A DNA stretch of 64,000 bases from Pandoraea sp. PE-S2T-3. GTDB lineage: Bacteria > Pseudomonadota > Gammaproteobacteria > Burkholderiales > Burkholderiaceae. The notes under the pieces were generated by a model. That model ran no database searches and was not told where the DNA came from. It saw only the letters and a program-made list of their open reading frames with translations. How positions within the stretch are numbered: the stretch's first letter is position 1; each line of letters opens with the position of its first letter. Shown one piece after another: positions 50,086 to 58,322 of the stretch. The position numbers were made by a program, and so were the translations under genes. The stretch lies in contig NZ_NGUQ01000035.1 in NCBI RefSeq assembly GCF_002179965.1, positions 186,001-250,000 of the forward strand. The letters are read 5' to 3'.

Positions 50086-50910
50086 TCAGCCAGCGCCACC
50101 GTGTGCGGCGGCCGAGACGTCGGCCCACTGTTGCCAGACGCCGATTCGCTCCTGATACGTGCGTGTCGCGATATCGACGGTGCCCGCGCCGAGCAAGAGC
50201 CGCAACGGGGGTTCATCGGCATCGACCACGGCAAGGATCGCGTTCGCGGTTGCGGCCGGGTCACCGAGCTTGCGGTTGCCCATCGCCGCCGCAAGCTGAC
50301 CGCGCAATTCCGCATAGGCATCGAGCTTCGTCACGTGTTGCGCCGAACTGCCGCGCCAGTCCGTGTCATACCCACCCGGCTCGATGAGCGTGACCTTGAT
50401 GCCGAAGCCGGCCACTTCTTTCGACAGCGCATCGCACATGCCGTCGAGCGCCCACTTCGATGCGACATACACCGATGCGCTGGGAAACGTCACGACGCCC
50501 GCAAAACTCGATACGGCCAGAATGTGCCCGTGCCCCTGCGCCCGCAAGATCGGCAGCGCTGCCTGCATCACCCATAGCGCGCCAAAGAAGTTCGTTTCCA
50601 TCTGCGCGCGGGCTTGTGCTTCGCTCGTCTCTTCCAGCATGCCGAAGAGCCCATAGCCCGCGTTGTTGAGGACCACGTCAAGCCGTCCGAAATGCGCATG
50701 CGCCCGGTGAACTGCGCCGTACACGGCATCGCCATTGGTCACGTCCAACGGCAGAAGCAACACGGCATCGCCGTATATGCCCAGATCCTCGATGTCGGCG
50801 AGCGAGCGGGCCGTCGCCACCACTTTGTCGCCCCGCCGTAGTGCCGCTTCGGCCCAGACTCGCCCGAATCCTCGCGATGCACCGGTGATAAACCAGACCT
50901 TCTCTGACAT
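50086..50910 (-). CDS. short-chain dehydrogenase/reductase (SDR), classical type
   Basis: A 274-residue SDR from the ATG at 50910 (GAGG upstream; the frame extends 20 codons further without support). The cofactor motif TGASRGFG (about residues 9-16), LNNAGYG (about 84-90), and the catalytic Ser in AVSSFAG with Tyr-x3-Lys in YVASK (about 153-157) are intact. Classical SDRs of this branch reduce or oxidise ketones with NADP. Two CTAAC-N3-GTTAG operators upstream tie it to the TetR regulator encoded 115 bases downstream. A role in detoxification of a carbonyl compound is plausible. Confidence 0.9.
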   Translation of the reverse strand: MSEKVWFITGASRGFGRVWAEAALRRGDKVVATARSLADIEDLGIYGDAVLLLPLDVTNGDAVYGAVHRAHAHFGRLDVVLNNAGYGLFGMLEETSEAQARAQMETNFFGALWVMQAALPILRAQGHGHILAVSSFAGVVTFPSASVYVASKWALDGMCDALSKEVAGFGIKVTLIEPGGYDTDWRGSSAQHVTKLDAYAELRGQLAAAMGNRKLGDPAATANAILAVVDADEPPLRLLLGAGTVDIATRTYQERIGVWQQWADVSAAAHGGAG

Positions 50911-50983
50911 GGCATTCGTCCTCAATGGATGCAATTGACAAGCAAACATGCCGCCATCCTCAAACGGCATCGAGGCGGCAGCA

Positions 50984-51018
50984 AGACTAACACCGTTAGT
51001 CTAATCTAACAGTGTTAG
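50984..51018. promoter_or_regulatory. TetR operators, copies 2 and 3 (upstream of SDR)
   Basis: AGACTAAC-ACC-GTTAGTCT (50984-51002) is a perfect palindrome with 8-base arms; CTAAC-AGT-GTTAG (51006-51018) follows with centres 19 bases apart, close to two helical turns. Both share the arms of the copy in front of the TetR gene, so cooperative binding by two dimers is likely. Confidence 0.72.
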
Positions 51019-51034
51019 TTGTCAACGTCGAATT

Positions 51035-51727
51035 TCAGGAGGAAGACCGCAAGGCACGCGACACCAGTCCTCCGATGACGCTGCCGGCCAACGGTACGAG
51101 CCAGAACACCCACAATTGATCGATTGCCCAGCCGCCCTGAAAGACGGCAACGCCAGTACTGCGTGCAGGGTTCACCGACGTATTCGTCACGGGAATCGAA
51201 ATCAGATGGATCAGCGTGAGTGCCAGACCGATCGCGATCGGGGCAACTGCCGTGAGTGCCGCGCGCGACACGACACTGTTGATGATCACGACGAAGAAGG
51301 CCGTCAGCACCAGTTCGATCGCCACGGCCGCCGCCAGCGAGTAGCCGCCGGGCGAGTGGCTGCCATAGCCGTTGGCTGCGAAGCCGGATGCCGACGGGTC
51401 GAATCCGGGCGCACCGCTCGCGATCACGAACAGAACGCCCCCGGCCACCAAGCCGCCAAGCACCTGCGCGCCCATGTATGGCGCGATGTCCTTCGCCGGG
51501 AACAATCCACCGGCCCATTGCCCCAGCGTCACGGCGGGATTGAAATGGCCGCCGGAGATGTGACCGACGGCATAGGCCATCGTGAGCACCGTCAGACCGA
51601 ACGCCAATGCGACACCGGCGAAGCCGATGCCGAGTTGCGGGAATGCCGCGGCGAGTACGGCACTGCCGCAACCGCCGAACACCAGCCAGAATGTGCCGAT
51701 GCCTTCTGCCAACATACGTCGAAACAT
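51035..51727 (-). CDS. aqpZ: aquaporin Z
   Basis: A 230-residue water channel, matching the 231 residues of E. coli AqpZ, from the ATG at 51727 with GGAGG four bases upstream (the ORF opens 13 codons earlier). Both NPA boxes are present: [12 protein letters not shown] in the first half and [15 protein letters not shown] in the second, with the selectivity-filter Arg after the second NPA. Six transmembrane helices are evident. It allows rapid water flux across the inner membrane. It is divergent from the AraC/GyrI gene. Confidence 0.94.
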   Translation of the reverse strand: MFRRMLAEGIGTFWLVFGGCGSAVLAAAFPQLGIGFAGVALAFGLTVLTMAYAVGHISGGHFNPAVTLGQWAGGLFPAKDIAPYMGAQVLGGLVAGGVLFVIASGAPGFDPSASGFAANGYGSHSPGGYSLAAAVAIELVLTAFFVVIINSVVSRAALTAVAPIAIGLALTLIHLISIPVTNTSVNPARSTGVAVFQGGWAIDQLWVFWLVPLAGSVIGGLVSRALRSSS

Positions 51728-51830
51728 GATGCCTCCGATGAGTTCTCTCTTGCCTGTTACGGCCATGGAGGCGCGATACTAGGGCTACGTAGGCCAAACC
51801 ATCGAGACAACGCTTGGAAATTGTGAAATA

Positions 51831-51854
51831 TCGCAAAATCGCAAAATCGGCAAA
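51831..51854. repeat. tandem TCGCAAAA octamers
   Basis: TCGCAAAA occurs twice in direct tandem (51831-51846), followed by a degenerate third unit TCGGCAAA (51847-51854), in the 162-base gap between the aqpZ and AraC/GyrI genes. AraC proteins often bind direct repeats, so this may be an autoregulatory site. Confidence 0.4.
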
Positions 51855-51889
51855 CGGCCTCTGGCTACATTGCAGACCAAGGAGCGCAA

Positions 51890-52723
51890 ATGAAACCTGA
51901 GACCCACGTTCGGTATGCCCAGCGCATGGAGCCCGTGCTGCAATGGCTGGCCAGTCATCCCGACACCGCCCCCGATCTGTATCAACTGGCGGATCTGGCG
52001 TGCCTGTCGCCGTTTCACTTTCACCGCATCTATCGCGCCTTGATGGGCGAGACGGTGAACGGCACGGTGCAACGCATCCGGATGCACCGCGCGGCGGTCG
52101 CGCTGGCCGGGTCAGAGGATTCCATGCGTGTTGTGGCGTCGCGTGCCGGCTATGCGTCGGACGCCGCTTTCAACCGGGCTTTCGGTGCGTACTTCGGCAT
52201 GCCGCCGGGACGATATCGTGACGCCCGCTCCGGACCCTTCAATCCTCTGGAGCTCACCATGTATCCCATCACCATCGAATCGGTCCCCGCCACGACGCTC
52301 GCCGTCCTCAAGCATCAAGGCGACTATCAGGAAATTGGCCCGGTGTTCGTGCGCGCGTTCATGCTTGCCGGCGCACTCGGGCTGGCCCGGCCGGAATCGA
52401 CCGGCTTCGGCGTGTATTTCGACGACCCGGAACAAGTCCCCGTCGATCAGTTGCGCTCGCTCGCGGGCATGTCGGTGGCCCCGGACGCCGAGCTCGGCAA
52501 CGATCTCGAACGCTTCGAGATCCCGGCGGGCCGCTGCGCGATCCTGACCTACACCGGGCCGTACAACGAAATGAGCAAGCCGTACAACTGGCTCTTTTCA
52601 GAGTGGTTGCCGAGCAGCGGTCTGGAGCCCGCCGACTTCCCGATGTTCGAGCAGTACCTCAACGACCCGCGCACGACGCCGCCCGCAGCGTTGCAAACGC
52701 GTATCTGCCTGCCGGTGAAGTGA
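51890..52723 (+). CDS. AraC family regulator with C-terminal GyrI-like domain
   Basis: A 277-residue protein of the Rob/GyrI architecture: an N-terminal AraC DNA-binding domain (about residues 8-108, with LADLACLSPFHFHRIYRALM and YASDAAFNRAFGAYFGMPPG) and a C-terminal SHS2/GyrI-like ligand domain (about 120-277, with YPITIESVPATTLAVLKHQG and CAILTYTGPYNEM). The domain order is DNA-binding first, unlike typical AraC regulators. Such proteins sense hydrophobic drugs and activate stress genes. It is divergent from aqpZ. Tandem octamers in the gap may be its own site. Confidence 0.9.
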   Translation: MKPETHVRYAQRMEPVLQWLASHPDTAPDLYQLADLACLSPFHFHRIYRALMGETVNGTVQRIRMHRAAVALAGSEDSMRVVASRAGYASDAAFNRAFGAYFGMPPGRYRDARSGPFNPLELTMYPITIESVPATTLAVLKHQGDYQEIGPVFVRAFMLAGALGLARPESTGFGVYFDDPEQVPVDQLRSLAGMSVAPDAELGNDLERFEIPAGRCAILTYTGPYNEMSKPYNWLFSEWLPSSGLEPADFPMFEQYLNDPRTTPPAALQTRICLPVK

Positions 52724-52806
52724 GGGCGAAAGGACGAAAGAGCGTGCGGGTGAACTGCGCGGGCACGGACGCCATCGCGCAGTCGAAGTAAGTCGTCAGG
52801 AAATCG

Positions 52807-53949
52807 TCAGCCGGCAGCGTCGGCCGACGTCAGGCGATCGGGGCCGCGCGCACCGGTCGCCTCGCTGCTTTCAACACACGTCAGCAAGGCCTGCGCCTGT
52901 GCGCGCAAATCGGGCACGAGCGGGTGGAATTCAAACGGCATAGCAGGCGGCGGACCGCTGAGCATTTTGCGCGAACTGCGCGAATACGCCGGGTCGTAAT
53001 GCTTGATCACCAGCGTCTCGAACAACTCTCGCTGACGTTGCGCATCGAGCAGTTCGAGCCACTCGCCCACCACAGCACGCCCGTGCAACGGCACCAGCTT
53101 GAGCAACTGCGCGCGGAAATATTCCGGCTGCGCAAAGAGGTGTCCGTAATCCTGCATCAACAGATCAACTCGCTCGGTATGTGGTGCGCGAACTTCCACG
53201 CACGTGGTGCCGCGTAGCGACGCCATCAGCGACTCGGGCAACGAAATCAGCCCGATACGACGACTCTCTGCTTCTACGAAGACGGGACGTTGTGGATCAA
53301 ACGCTCGCAACGTGCCGACCAGTGCCGTATCGAACGATTTCTGCGACGGCTGCGGCGCGTCGGGCATTGCACCCAATAACGAGCCGCGATGCATCGCCAG
53401 CGCTTCCAGATCGAGCGTCTGCGCACCGGTGTCAGCGAGCGCATGCAACAACCGCGTCTTGCCGGTGCCCGTATGCCCCGCCAACACCACGTACTTCAGC
53501 GAGGGCGGCAAGGTTTCCAATGACGCCACGACTTCGCGGCGGTAGGTCTTGTACCCGCCATCGAGTTGCCGGGCGCGCCAGCCGATCAGATTCATCCAGA
53601 CCGTCATCGACCCCGAGCGCTTGCCGCCTCGCCAGCAGTACACCAGCGGGCGCCAGTTCCGCGGCCGGTCGGCGAAGGTCGTCTCGAGATGCGCCGCGAT
53701 ATTGCGCGCGACCATGGCCGCGCCCACCCGGGTGGCTTCGAACGGCGAGACCTGCCGGTACATCGTGCCGACGATCACGCGCTCCTCGTTGCTCAGCACC
53801 GGGGCGTTGATCGCGCCGGGCATATGGTCTTCCGCGAACTCCAACGGCGAGCGCACGTCGATGATTTCGTCGAAATCACCGGCTTTTTCAAGAGGAACGA
53901 GGAGATTGTTCAAGGGGGCGGGACCGTATTGCGATCGACATCGCAACAC
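52807..53949 (-). CDS. mnmH: tRNA 2-selenouridine/geranyl-2-thiouridine synthase
   Basis: A 380-residue MnmH (SelU, YbbB). The N-terminal rhodanese domain (about residues 15-140) has the active-site Cys105 in VYCWRGGKRSGSM, a motif specific to this enzyme, and the C-terminal P-loop domain begins at about residue 152 with GHTGTGKT (158-165), whose Lys and Thr bind the phosphate of geranyl diphosphate or nucleotide. It replaces sulfur by selenium (or adds geranyl) at the wobble 2-thiouridine of tRNA. The start codon is a GTG at 53949 with no clear ribosome site, so the true start may be an in-frame TTG slightly downstream. No selD or selA gene is present in the window. Confidence 0.93.
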   Translation of the reverse strand: MLRCRSQYGPAPLNNLLVPLEKAGDFDEIIDVRSPLEFAEDHMPGAINAPVLSNEERVIVGTMYRQVSPFEATRVGAAMVARNIAAHLETTFADRPRNWRPLVYCWRGGKRSGSMTVWMNLIGWRARQLDGGYKTYRREVVASLETLPPSLKYVVLAGHTGTGKTRLLHALADTGAQTLDLEALAMHRGSLLGAMPDAPQPSQKSFDTALVGTLRAFDPQRPVFVEAESRRIGLISLPESLMASLRGTTCVEVRAPHTERVDLLMQDYGHLFAQPEYFRAQLLKLVPLHGRAVVGEWLELLDAQRQRELFETLVIKHYDPAYSRSSRKMLSGPPPAMPFEFHPLVPDLRAQAQALLTCVESSEATGARGPDRLTSADAAG

Positions 53950-54027
53950 GTGAAGGTCAAGGGATTGGCCGAATTATGGCATGCGCGCCACCTGGCGCTG
54001 CCTGCCCGCGCCGATTCGCCCCCGGTG

Positions 54028-54687
54028 CTACTGCGCCCGGCGCGGCACGACGGACTCCGCCGCAAACTTGCCGCATTGCGTGCCATATGGCGTTCGCGAT
54101 GTCGCTTGCAGGTACTGAGTAGTCAATTCGGCGCGCACCTTGGCCGCCCGGTCGATGACGCGCGTCGCCGCTTCGGCTTCGCCCATCCCGCCCAACGCCA
54201 GCGCGTAATCGTCCAGCAGTTCGGCATAGGCAAATGGGGCGTGGCGCACCGCCTGCGCCCGGTCGAGCGAGCCCAGGGCGCGCGAGAAGTCGTTGGCCGA
54301 CTGCGCAAACTGGCGCTGTGCCAGCGCCAGCCGCCCCAACTCTACGAGTGCCGGATAGCGGTACTGTCCCGTCAGGATATCGAGGTCGTAGGCCAGACTC
54401 AGTTCTCGCTCGGCTTCGGTGTAGTAACACGTCACGCCCAACGCCCGGCCGTAGTCGTAGTGCATCGCCGCGCGCTGTGCCGCCGGCCATCCGGTCTGAT
54501 CCGCCACAAGCACGGCTTGACCGAAGTTGCGCCGCGCGGCGTCCCAATCGCCGCGCACTTCGGCCGCCCCGCCCAACGCCGCATAGTCCGGCCCGGCGGG
54601 CTTGACCACTGGTGCACTGCACCCGGCAGCCATCAGCACGCTGCCTAACGCACCTGCCATCGCCAGCCACGTCTGCGTTCGCATCAT
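54028..54687 (-). CDS. tetratricopeptide-type lipoprotein
   Basis: A 219-residue protein from the ATG at 54687 (tandem ATGs at 54687 and 54684); the longer frame adds 56 residues without homology. The signal AMAGALGSVLMAAGC ends in a likely lipoprotein Cys, then SAPVVKPAG and at least three TPR-like helix pairs: GDWDAARRNFGQAVLVADQT, YYTEAERELSLAYDLD, RQFAQSANDFSRALGSLDRA and MGEAEAATRVIDRAAKVRAE. It probably scaffolds an envelope complex. It follows the glycosyltransferase gene by 49 bases on the same strand; a link to the exopolysaccharide machinery is plausible. Confidence 0.82.
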   Translation of the reverse strand: MMRTQTWLAMAGALGSVLMAAGCSAPVVKPAGPDYAALGGAAEVRGDWDAARRNFGQAVLVADQTGWPAAQRAAMHYDYGRALGVTCYYTEAERELSLAYDLDILTGQYRYPALVELGRLALAQRQFAQSANDFSRALGSLDRAQAVRHAPFAYAELLDDYALALGGMGEAEAATRVIDRAAKVRAELTTQYLQATSRTPYGTQCGKFAAESVVPRRAQ

Positions 54688-54736
54688 GAGGTCTCGGGTC
54701 AGGTCGCGCTTGGCGACGTTTAGGGAAATGAAGGAA

Positions 54737-56248
54737 TCAACCGTCGCGAGGTACCGATGCCCCGCGCTCACCCGAGAGAATACCGCGTCGCACCTGTACC
54801 CCCCAATGTTGCCGCCCGGTGAGGAAGTGCCCCCAGCCCAGCGCCGCACCCGCATGACGCATCAACTGGAACGAGAACGGCTCAAGGACCGCGGCGACGA
54901 ACGCCAGACCGAGGCTCGTGCCGGTGCGGTGTCCCGTCCATCGGCGGTACGCATGCACCGACCACAGGTGGAAGCCCAGATCGATCACGATCTTGCCGAG
55001 AATGATGCCCGACACGGGCAGCACCACACCGTAATGCCCCTCGCAGACAAACGTGACCAGCAACGCGAACGCAGTTAAACCATAGATCGGTTGCAGCGTA
55101 TCGAACGCCTTCACCGGCAGCATCAACCGCCCAAGATTGCCGTAGCGGCCATTGCCCACCATGTCGCGATACCAGTACTGCGTTTGCAGGAAACCGGCAA
55201 ACCAGCGGCGCCGCTGACGCAGAAAACTCGCGAGCGTGCCGGGCGCGTCGGTCACCGCCTGTGCACCGCCAATCACGCGCACGTCCCAACCCAGTCCATG
55301 CGTGACCGAATAACGGCGCAGGCGGTGAATCAGCTCGTAGTCTTCGACCAGACACGCCGGATCGAACCCACCCACGGCAAGCACGGCCTCGCGGCGGAAG
55401 CACGCAAACGCGCCGGATATCAGCAACAGACCATCGGCGCGCATCCACGCAAAGCGCGAAATGAAATTGCGGATGTATTCGTACGTCTGGAAGAACTGCA
55501 ACACCCGCGCGCCGACCGTATGGCCGCACACGGGCGTCAACACGCCGGTCGCCGCAACCAGATTCGAACGACGGACAAACGCGTCGTGCATGGCGGCACA
55601 GGCCCCGGCATCGAGCAGCGTGTCCGCGTCGACGGTCATCACGATATCGGTGTCCACGCCGACCAGCGCCGCATTGAGTGCGCGCGCCTTGCCGCCGTGC
55701 GGCACGCGCAGCCAACGCAGGTTCGGATACGTGCGGCTCGGCGCACTCAGTGCGCCCTCGCCCGGATCGGTCAACCCGTAGTGTTCGACCAGCAGCGCCG
55801 CCGTGCCGTCACGAGAGCCGTCGTCGGCAATCACGATCAAGTCAGGCACGCGCTGCTGCGACATGAGCGCCTGCAACGTGACCGGCAGTGCCGCCGCTTC
55901 GTTGTGCGCCGCGACCACCACGCCCATCGTGAGCGCCGTGGCTTTCGTGCTGACGGATTGACCATCGGCACGCGCCAGCGAAGTCGCTGCGTCTTCGGGG
56001 TCCGGGCGCATCAATCGCCACGCCTTCCAGAAGACAAACGCCAGCAGCACCGTGTCATAGGCCACGTAGGCCACGCCCGTGCCCCACGCAAACACGCCTT
56101 TCAGCACGAACGCTTGCGCAAACAGCAAACACCAGAGCACAGCGACCGTGCCATGGACCAGCCAACTCGCCAACGGCGTCGCGGGCAGTGTGAAGCGCGG
56201 CGAATGCAATTCACGCGCGGCATCGAGCCGGGTCGTCGTCACGCTCAT
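54737..56248 (-). CDS. family 2 glycosyltransferase, membrane-bound (IcaA/PgaC-like)
   Basis: A 503-residue processive-type GT2 enzyme. After two N-terminal helices (about residues 25-75), the catalytic domain shows VVVAAHNEAAALPVTLQALM, ADDGSRDGT, the DxD-type VTVDADTLL, VEDYELIHRL (acceptor Asp) and RQRRRWFAGF (QxxRW), the full set for poly-beta-1,6-GlcNAc, cellulose or hyaluronan synthases. C-terminal helices follow. Its ATG overlaps the cytochrome b561 stop by four bases, which is an uncommon pairing. The polymer or glycolipid product is unknown; no deacetylase or export porin lies in the window. Confidence 0.9.
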   Translation of the reverse strand: MSVTTTRLDAARELHSPRFTLPATPLASWLVHGTVAVLWCLLFAQAFVLKGVFAWGTGVAYVAYDTVLLAFVFWKAWRLMRPDPEDAATSLARADGQSVSTKATALTMGVVVAAHNEAAALPVTLQALMSQQRVPDLIVIADDGSRDGTAALLVEHYGLTDPGEGALSAPSRTYPNLRWLRVPHGGKARALNAALVGVDTDIVMTVDADTLLDAGACAAMHDAFVRRSNLVAATGVLTPVCGHTVGARVLQFFQTYEYIRNFISRFAWMRADGLLLISGAFACFRREAVLAVGGFDPACLVEDYELIHRLRRYSVTHGLGWDVRVIGGAQAVTDAPGTLASFLRQRRRWFAGFLQTQYWYRDMVGNGRYGNLGRLMLPVKAFDTLQPIYGLTAFALLVTFVCEGHYGVVLPVSGIILGKIVIDLGFHLWSVHAYRRWTGHRTGTSLGLAFVAAVLEPFSFQLMRHAGAALGWGHFLTGRQHWGVQVRRGILSGERGASVPRDG

Positions 56249-56907
56249 GGCAGCATCCGGTTCAGGACCGAGTGGCGGTCGATCCATTGGTGCTTGAGCG
56301 CACCGCCGACGTGCAACGCGAGCAAGACATACAGCGAATAGGCGCAGTACGTGTGCACATTGCCAAGCACGCCATGCCAGTAATCCTTGCTGGCGTCGCT
56401 CATCGCCATCAGAAAGCCCATGCGCGGGAACGGGAACGTGCCGAAGAGCACGAGCGGGTGTGTCGACGCAGCCACCCACGCCGAATCGTGCGCCCAGCCC
56501 GAAAGCGGCAACGCGAAGATCAGCACGTAGAGCAGCCAGTGCACCAGATGGGCGCTTGCACGCTCCCACGACGCGAAGACGTGCGAGAGCGCAGGCGGGC
56601 GGTGCGTTACGCGCCACAGAATGCGCAGAATGGCCAGACCGAGCACGGTGATGCCGATGGACTTGTGCAGATCGATCCAGAAGCGCACGTCGATCTTTTC
56701 GAGCGTGGCGTCGGAAAGCAACGCGATGGTCTGGCCAATGGCGACGTTGCCGAGCATCAGCAACGCCACCGCCCAGTGCAGCAACATGGCAACGCGCGTG
56801 TATTTCGCGTCTTCATACAGCGCAACGCCGCTGGCATGGCGAGGCGAGGACGAAGAGGACGAAGCGGACGAAGCGGGTGATGGGGGTAGTGAATTCACGA
56901 CGGGCAT
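56245..56907 (-). CDS. cytochrome b561
   Basis: A 220-residue protein from the ATG at 56907. A poly-Ser linker (SSASSSSSSPRHAS) precedes four transmembrane helices. Heme-binding His are expected in VAMLLHWAVALLMLGN (helix 1), FWIDLHKSIGITVLGL (helix 2), the helix-3 region SAHLVHWLLYVLIF, and NVHTYCAYSLYVLLALHVGG (helix 4), which is the CybB-type arrangement. It likely oxidises quinol or superoxide. It is coupled by a 4-base overlap to the glycosyltransferase gene, suggesting a shared envelope role. Confidence 0.88.
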   Translation of the reverse strand: MPVVNSLPPSPASSASSSSSSPRHASGVALYEDAKYTRVAMLLHWAVALLMLGNVAIGQTIALLSDATLEKIDVRFWIDLHKSIGITVLGLAILRILWRVTHRPPALSHVFASWERASAHLVHWLLYVLIFALPLSGWAHDSAWVAASTHPLVLFGTFPFPRMGFLMAMSDASKDYWHGVLGNVHTYCAYSLYVLLALHVGGALKHQWIDRHSVLNRMLP

Positions 56908-57361
56908 CCTGAGAAACTGGGGAAGATGATTGCATAACGCCCGTTGAAGCGCGCTTATTCCCGCATTGCCGCAAAAAAGCTTGTTACCGCGAATTACCGA
57001 GATTGATTCGGCGTGTCTGCCGAAGTTTCGCCCGAACACAAATATCGCGCTTGGCGCGCCCGCAAAACCGTTTCAACACTGGTTAGAGCGTTCAAAACCG
57101 GCTATGAGTCGCGCATCAACATCGGCAGCTAAAACCAGCACACCGAAACACCCGGTCGGTGACGGTTTTCCGGGCGATCAAGTCATGCGAAGCCATCGCG
57201 CAAGAAACGCAAAGGCGGACAAAGGAAAGCCGGGTTGCCCGGCGCTTGCGAGCCTGCGGCAAAACCGCGATGATCGTGCCTTCAGACGTGCGCATCAGAC
57301 TCGACACCGGGCACCGGCGCGAGGCCTCGGATGCCGCCGCCATCCGCCAGAGGAGACTGCC
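56908..57361. other. intergenic region without a gene
   Basis: 454 bases between the divergent cytochrome b561 and PEP-mutase-like genes. Open frames exist but none has a believable protein sequence or ribosome site. The segment must hold the promoters of both operons; I see no convincing -35/-10 pair, palindrome, or stem-loop with a U-run. Confidence 0.5.
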
Positions 57362-58180
57362 ATGCCACGCAGCACCGCCGAAAAACGCGCCGCCTTCCGT
57401 GAACTGCATATTGCCGGTTGTTTTGTGATCCCCAACCCGTGGGATGCCGGCAGCGCCCGCTATCTCGAACATGCCGGTTTTCAGGCGATTGCATCGACCA
57501 GCTCGGGCTTCGCATGGTCGACCGGTCATCCCGACAATGCCGTGACGCGCGACACTGTCCTCGCCCATTTGAAGTCCCTCGTGGCCGCCACCGACCTGCC
57601 GGTCAATGCGGACTTCGAAAGCGGTTTCGGCAACACACCTGACGAGGTCGCCGAAAGCGTGAAGCTCGCGGTGGCGACCGGCGTCGCCGGCCTGTCCATC
57701 GAAGACTCGACCGGCGACGTCAACGCGCCGCTGTTCCCGATCGACGAGGCCGTCAAGCGTATCAAGGCGGCACGCCGCGCCATTGACGAGACCGGTGGCG
57801 ACACACTGCTCGTGGGCCGCGCGGAGAACTTCTTCGCCGGGGTGCCCGATCTCGACGATGCCATTGCCCGTCTCAAGGCTTACGCCGAAGCCGGGGCCGA
57901 CTGCCTCTACGCGCCGGGCATCCAGACACCGGAACAGATCCGCGCCGTAGTGGCCGCGGTCGCACCGAAGCCGGTCAACGTGCTGATCGGTGCGAATTCG
58001 CCGCTGACGCTGGAAGACATGCGCAGCCTCGGCGTACGGCGTGTGAGCGTGGGCGGCGCACTGGCCCGCACGGCATGGGGCAGTTTCATGAGTGCGGCGA
58101 CGGCGCTCGCCGAAGGCCGGTTCGACGGCTTCAACGGCGCGGCCAGCGGGGCCACCCTCAACGGGCTGTTCGGCAAGTAA
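57362..58180 (+). CDS. isocitrate lyase/PEP mutase superfamily enzyme
   Basis: A 272-residue protein from the ATG at 57362, preceded by AGAGGAGA. It has the alpha/beta-barrel motifs PNPWDAGSARYLEHAGFQAI (about residues 24-43), ASTSSGFAWSTGHPD, NADFESGFGN (metal-binding Asp/Glu) and SIEDSTG (about 118-124). The Cys loop of true isocitrate lyases (KKCGH) is absent, so it is in the branch of oxaloacetate decarboxylases, carboxyphosphonoenolpyruvate mutases and 2,3-dimethylmalate lyases. It probably cleaves a C-C bond of a dicarboxylate. The class II aldolase gene follows, suggesting a two-step aldol-lyase route. Confidence 0.85.
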   Translation: MPRSTAEKRAAFRELHIAGCFVIPNPWDAGSARYLEHAGFQAIASTSSGFAWSTGHPDNAVTRDTVLAHLKSLVAATDLPVNADFESGFGNTPDEVAESVKLAVATGVAGLSIEDSTGDVNAPLFPIDEAVKRIKAARRAIDETGGDTLLVGRAENFFAGVPDLDDAIARLKAYAEAGADCLYAPGIQTPEQIRAVVAAVAPKPVNVLIGANSPLTLEDMRSLGVRRVSVGGALARTAWGSFMSAATALAEGRFDGFNGAASGATLNGLFGK

Positions 58181-58322
58181 CGCTGCATCTAACGCCGTAT
58201 CTCTCCCATGACTTTTCGTCGATAGACGCAGCGCGGTCCCCTTCGGACAATGGGCGGCAAGCCGGCGTACCGTTAGCCATCTGGCGCGGTGCGACCGGCA
58301 TCCCTTCCCCACGGAGTGCCGT

